Assembly: GCF_024519285.1 (NCBI RefSeq)
Contig: NZ_JAMZCY010000002.1
Coordinates: 62,001-126,000, forward strand
From: Cohnella sp. WQ 127256
GTDB lineage: Bacteria; Bacillota; Bacilli; Paenibacillales; Paenibacillaceae
Length of the DNA: 64,000 nucleotides
Reading direction: 5' to 3'
Part shown: positions 62,572 to 64,000 of the stretch, one piece after another
Position numbering within the stretch: position 1 is the first letter of the stretch
Layout: every line of letters starts with the position of its first letter
Notes under the pieces: generated by a model
Databases searched by the model: none
Seen by the model: only the letters and a program-made list of their open reading frames with translations
Told to the model about the DNA's origin: nothing
Made by a program: the position numbers and the translations under genes

Positions 62572-64000
62572 ATGTTTGATATATTGCTTGCGGATTCGGA
62601 TGAAACAGATCAGCCCCTCTATATGCAGCTTTATACGCAAATTCGTAAACACATTCGAAGTGGTGTTAAGAACGGTACGCGGATGCCCTCCGTCCGATCA
62701 CTTCAAATGCAATTGAATATAAGCAAAACCCCCATTGAAACGGCATATCAGATGTTATTGGCTGAGGGATATGTGAGGAGTAAGCCACGTTCTGGGATGT
62801 ACACGGTAAATCCGCATGATACAATCCCCTCATTGCTCCATAACGGGAACGCAAACCCCATTCTCAAGGACCAGCAGCATGACGTCCAGAACTCCGAAGT
62901 GCAGGACTACCTCATCGATTTCAATCCTGCAGTCGTGGATGAAGAAACTTTTCCGAATCGGGCATGGAGAAAAATGATAGTTGAAGCACTAGAGGATAAG
63001 GGGAAGAGTATTTATCAATATGGTGATCCTCAAGGGGAGTATCCGCTCCGCAGTGTTCTGGCTGACTATTTAAGGAGCTCCAGAGGCGTTAATTGTACAC
63101 CCGAACAACTGATTATCGGCTCGGGACTTTCTTACAGTATTGGTATCCTTACGAAGCTACTTACAGGCATTCAGTACGTGGCTATGGAGGAGCCGGGTTT
63201 TGCACCGGTTAGGGAACAACTCAGCCATCATGGATATGACCTTATTCCGATTTCCGTTCAAGAGAAAGGACTTTCGCTAGAGCAATTAGAGCAGAGTAAA
63301 GCACAAGCCGTATATGTGACACCTTCTCACCAATTCCCTACTGGAAGCATTATCCCTTATGCCGAACGAGAGTATTTGCTAGAATGGGCGAATACGAGAA
63401 ATGCCTATATCATTGAAGATGATTACGATGGTGAATTTCGTTATTATGGTAAGCCAATTCCCTCTTTGCAAAGTCTCGACCATAAGGGAAGGGTTATTTA
63501 CATTGGCACCTTCTCAAAAGCATTTACGCCTGCAATCCGCATGAATTATATGGTTGTTCCCATAGAAATGATGGACAAGTTGCTGAAATTGCAACATCTG
63601 TTATCGAGCCCCTCACGTGTGGAGCAATTAGCTATGCACTCTTTTATCGAGCAAGGGCACTGGTATCGTCATATTCGGAAGATGCGCAACACCTATCGGA
63701 AAAAGCATCATCGTTTAATACAATTGCTGCATACTCATTTTGCCGACGAGATTGTAATCACAGGACATAGCGCGGGGCTTCATATCCAATTAACGGTGAG
63801 AACAGAACGACAAACGTCTCAAGATTTACTGAAGCTAGCTGCGGCTAAAGGTGTGAGGGTGTATGACTTTCAACAAATGTGGATGGGGAAGAGTCCACCT
63901 GGTTATCCGGTCATTTACTTGGGCTTTAGCGGATTAAGTGAAGCCGAACTAGAGAGAGGCGTTTTATTGTTAAGAGAAGCATGGGCTTGCATGAAAGAGG
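62572..64000 (+). CDS. MocR-type GntR/aminotransferase regulator, 3' end outside window
   Basis: At least 476 residues are visible and the frame is open at the window end. The N-terminus is a GntR winged helix (QPLYMQLYTQIRKHIRSG, MPSVRSLQMQLNISKTPIETAYQMLLAEGYV). From about residue 120 a class I aminotransferase-like domain follows, with YVTPSHQFPTGS, IIEDDYDGEFRYYG and the PLP lysine in GTFSKAFTPAIRMNY. The ATG at 62572 follows GAGGG. It is divergent from the van-like operon. MocR proteins sense PLP or amino-acid adducts; some are known to control D-Ala-D-Ala ligase genes, so it probably responds to a D-amino acid and regulates the neighbours. Confidence 0.9.
   Translation, partial: MFDILLADSDETDQPLYMQLYTQIRKHIRSGVKNGTRMPSVRSLQMQLNISKTPIETAYQMLLAEGYVRSKPRSGMYTVNPHDTIPSLLHNGNANPILKDQQHDVQNSEVQDYLIDFNPAVVDEETFPNRAWRKMIVEALEDKGKSIYQYGDPQGEYPLRSVLADYLRSSRGVNCTPEQLIIGSGLSYSIGILTKLLTGIQYVAMEEPGFAPVREQLSHHGYDLIPISVQEKGLSLEQLEQSKAQAVYVTPSHQFPTGSIIPYAEREYLLEWANTRNAYIIEDDYDGEFRYYGKPIPSLQSLDHKGRVIYIGTFSKAFTPAIRMNYMVVPIEMMDKLLKLQHLLSSPSRVEQLAMHSFIEQGHWYRHIRKMRNTYRKKHHRLIQLLHTHFADEIVITGHSAGLHIQLTVRTERQTSQDLLKLAAAKGVRVYDFQQMWMGKSPPGYPVIYLGFSGLSEAELERGVLLLREAWACMKE

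Overview
The window looks like a chromosomal segment of a Gram-positive spore-former of the Paenibacillus/Cohnella type. The pointers are four intact S-layer-homology (SLH) surface proteins plus remnants of others, two carbohydrate ABC transporters without their own ATPase, a YesM/YesN-type two-component pair, strong AGGAGG ribosome binding sites with frequent GTG/TTG starts, and a tmRNA with a tag ending in ALAA. The species cannot be fixed from the sequence.

Layout. 0-4.9 kb is core: rnr (5' end outside the window), an E. coli-type pyrB, smpB and ssrA (tmRNA). From 4.9 to about 49 kb lies a patchwork accessory region starting exactly at the ssrA 3' end. A 69-nt copy of that 3' end, with one mismatch, recurs at 13715-13783 and brackets an 8.9-kb segment (Sm-like protein, FG-GAP protein, SLH remnants, DUF1349 protein, ABC/MerR operon, SLH protein, HPP protein). 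Shorter or degraded ssrA-3'-like scars, most of them followed by an intrinsic terminator, recur at 6.5, 8.6, 19.1, 21.7, 33.6, 39.0 and 40.6 kb. No integrase or transposase gene was recognised. The module between the scars at 13.8 and 19.1 kb holds only a two-gene operon: a TIR-domain protein and a large HD plus Hsp90-like (GHKL) ATPase. It is the best candidate for an uncharacterised defence system here.

From 19.4 to 33.6 kb there is an SLH/carbohydrate-binding surface protein, a secreted GH18 chitinase, a ROK regulator and a nine-gene operon (binding protein, two permeases, NagB-like protein, PIG-L deacetylase, two Gfo/Idh oxidoreductases, TIM-barrel epimerase). A shared 25-bp near-palindrome precedes both the chitinase and the binding-protein gene, which suggests one regulon. 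From 33.8 to 49 kb come a wrecked HtrA-like protease, a giant SLH propeller protein, decayed copies of the 8-9 kb genes, a soluble chemoreceptor-like protein, a PHP/SLH protein, MsrA, a permuted GH3 glucosidase, a nucleoside hydrolase and a chimeric ABC-ATPase fragment.

49-58.8 kb is more ordinary: a YfbR-like HD protein, the sensor kinase/AraC-type regulator pair divergent from an LplB-type ABC transporter (with a likely cre site), an aldo/keto reductase and an unknown protein behind a leader hairpin. 59.1-64 kb carries a translationally coupled VanC/VanG-type D-Ala-D-Ser ligase, VanXY-type peptidase and VanT-like racemase with most of its membrane domain missing, divergent from a MocR-type regulator cut by the window end.

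All functions are read from motifs and context; no database search was possible.
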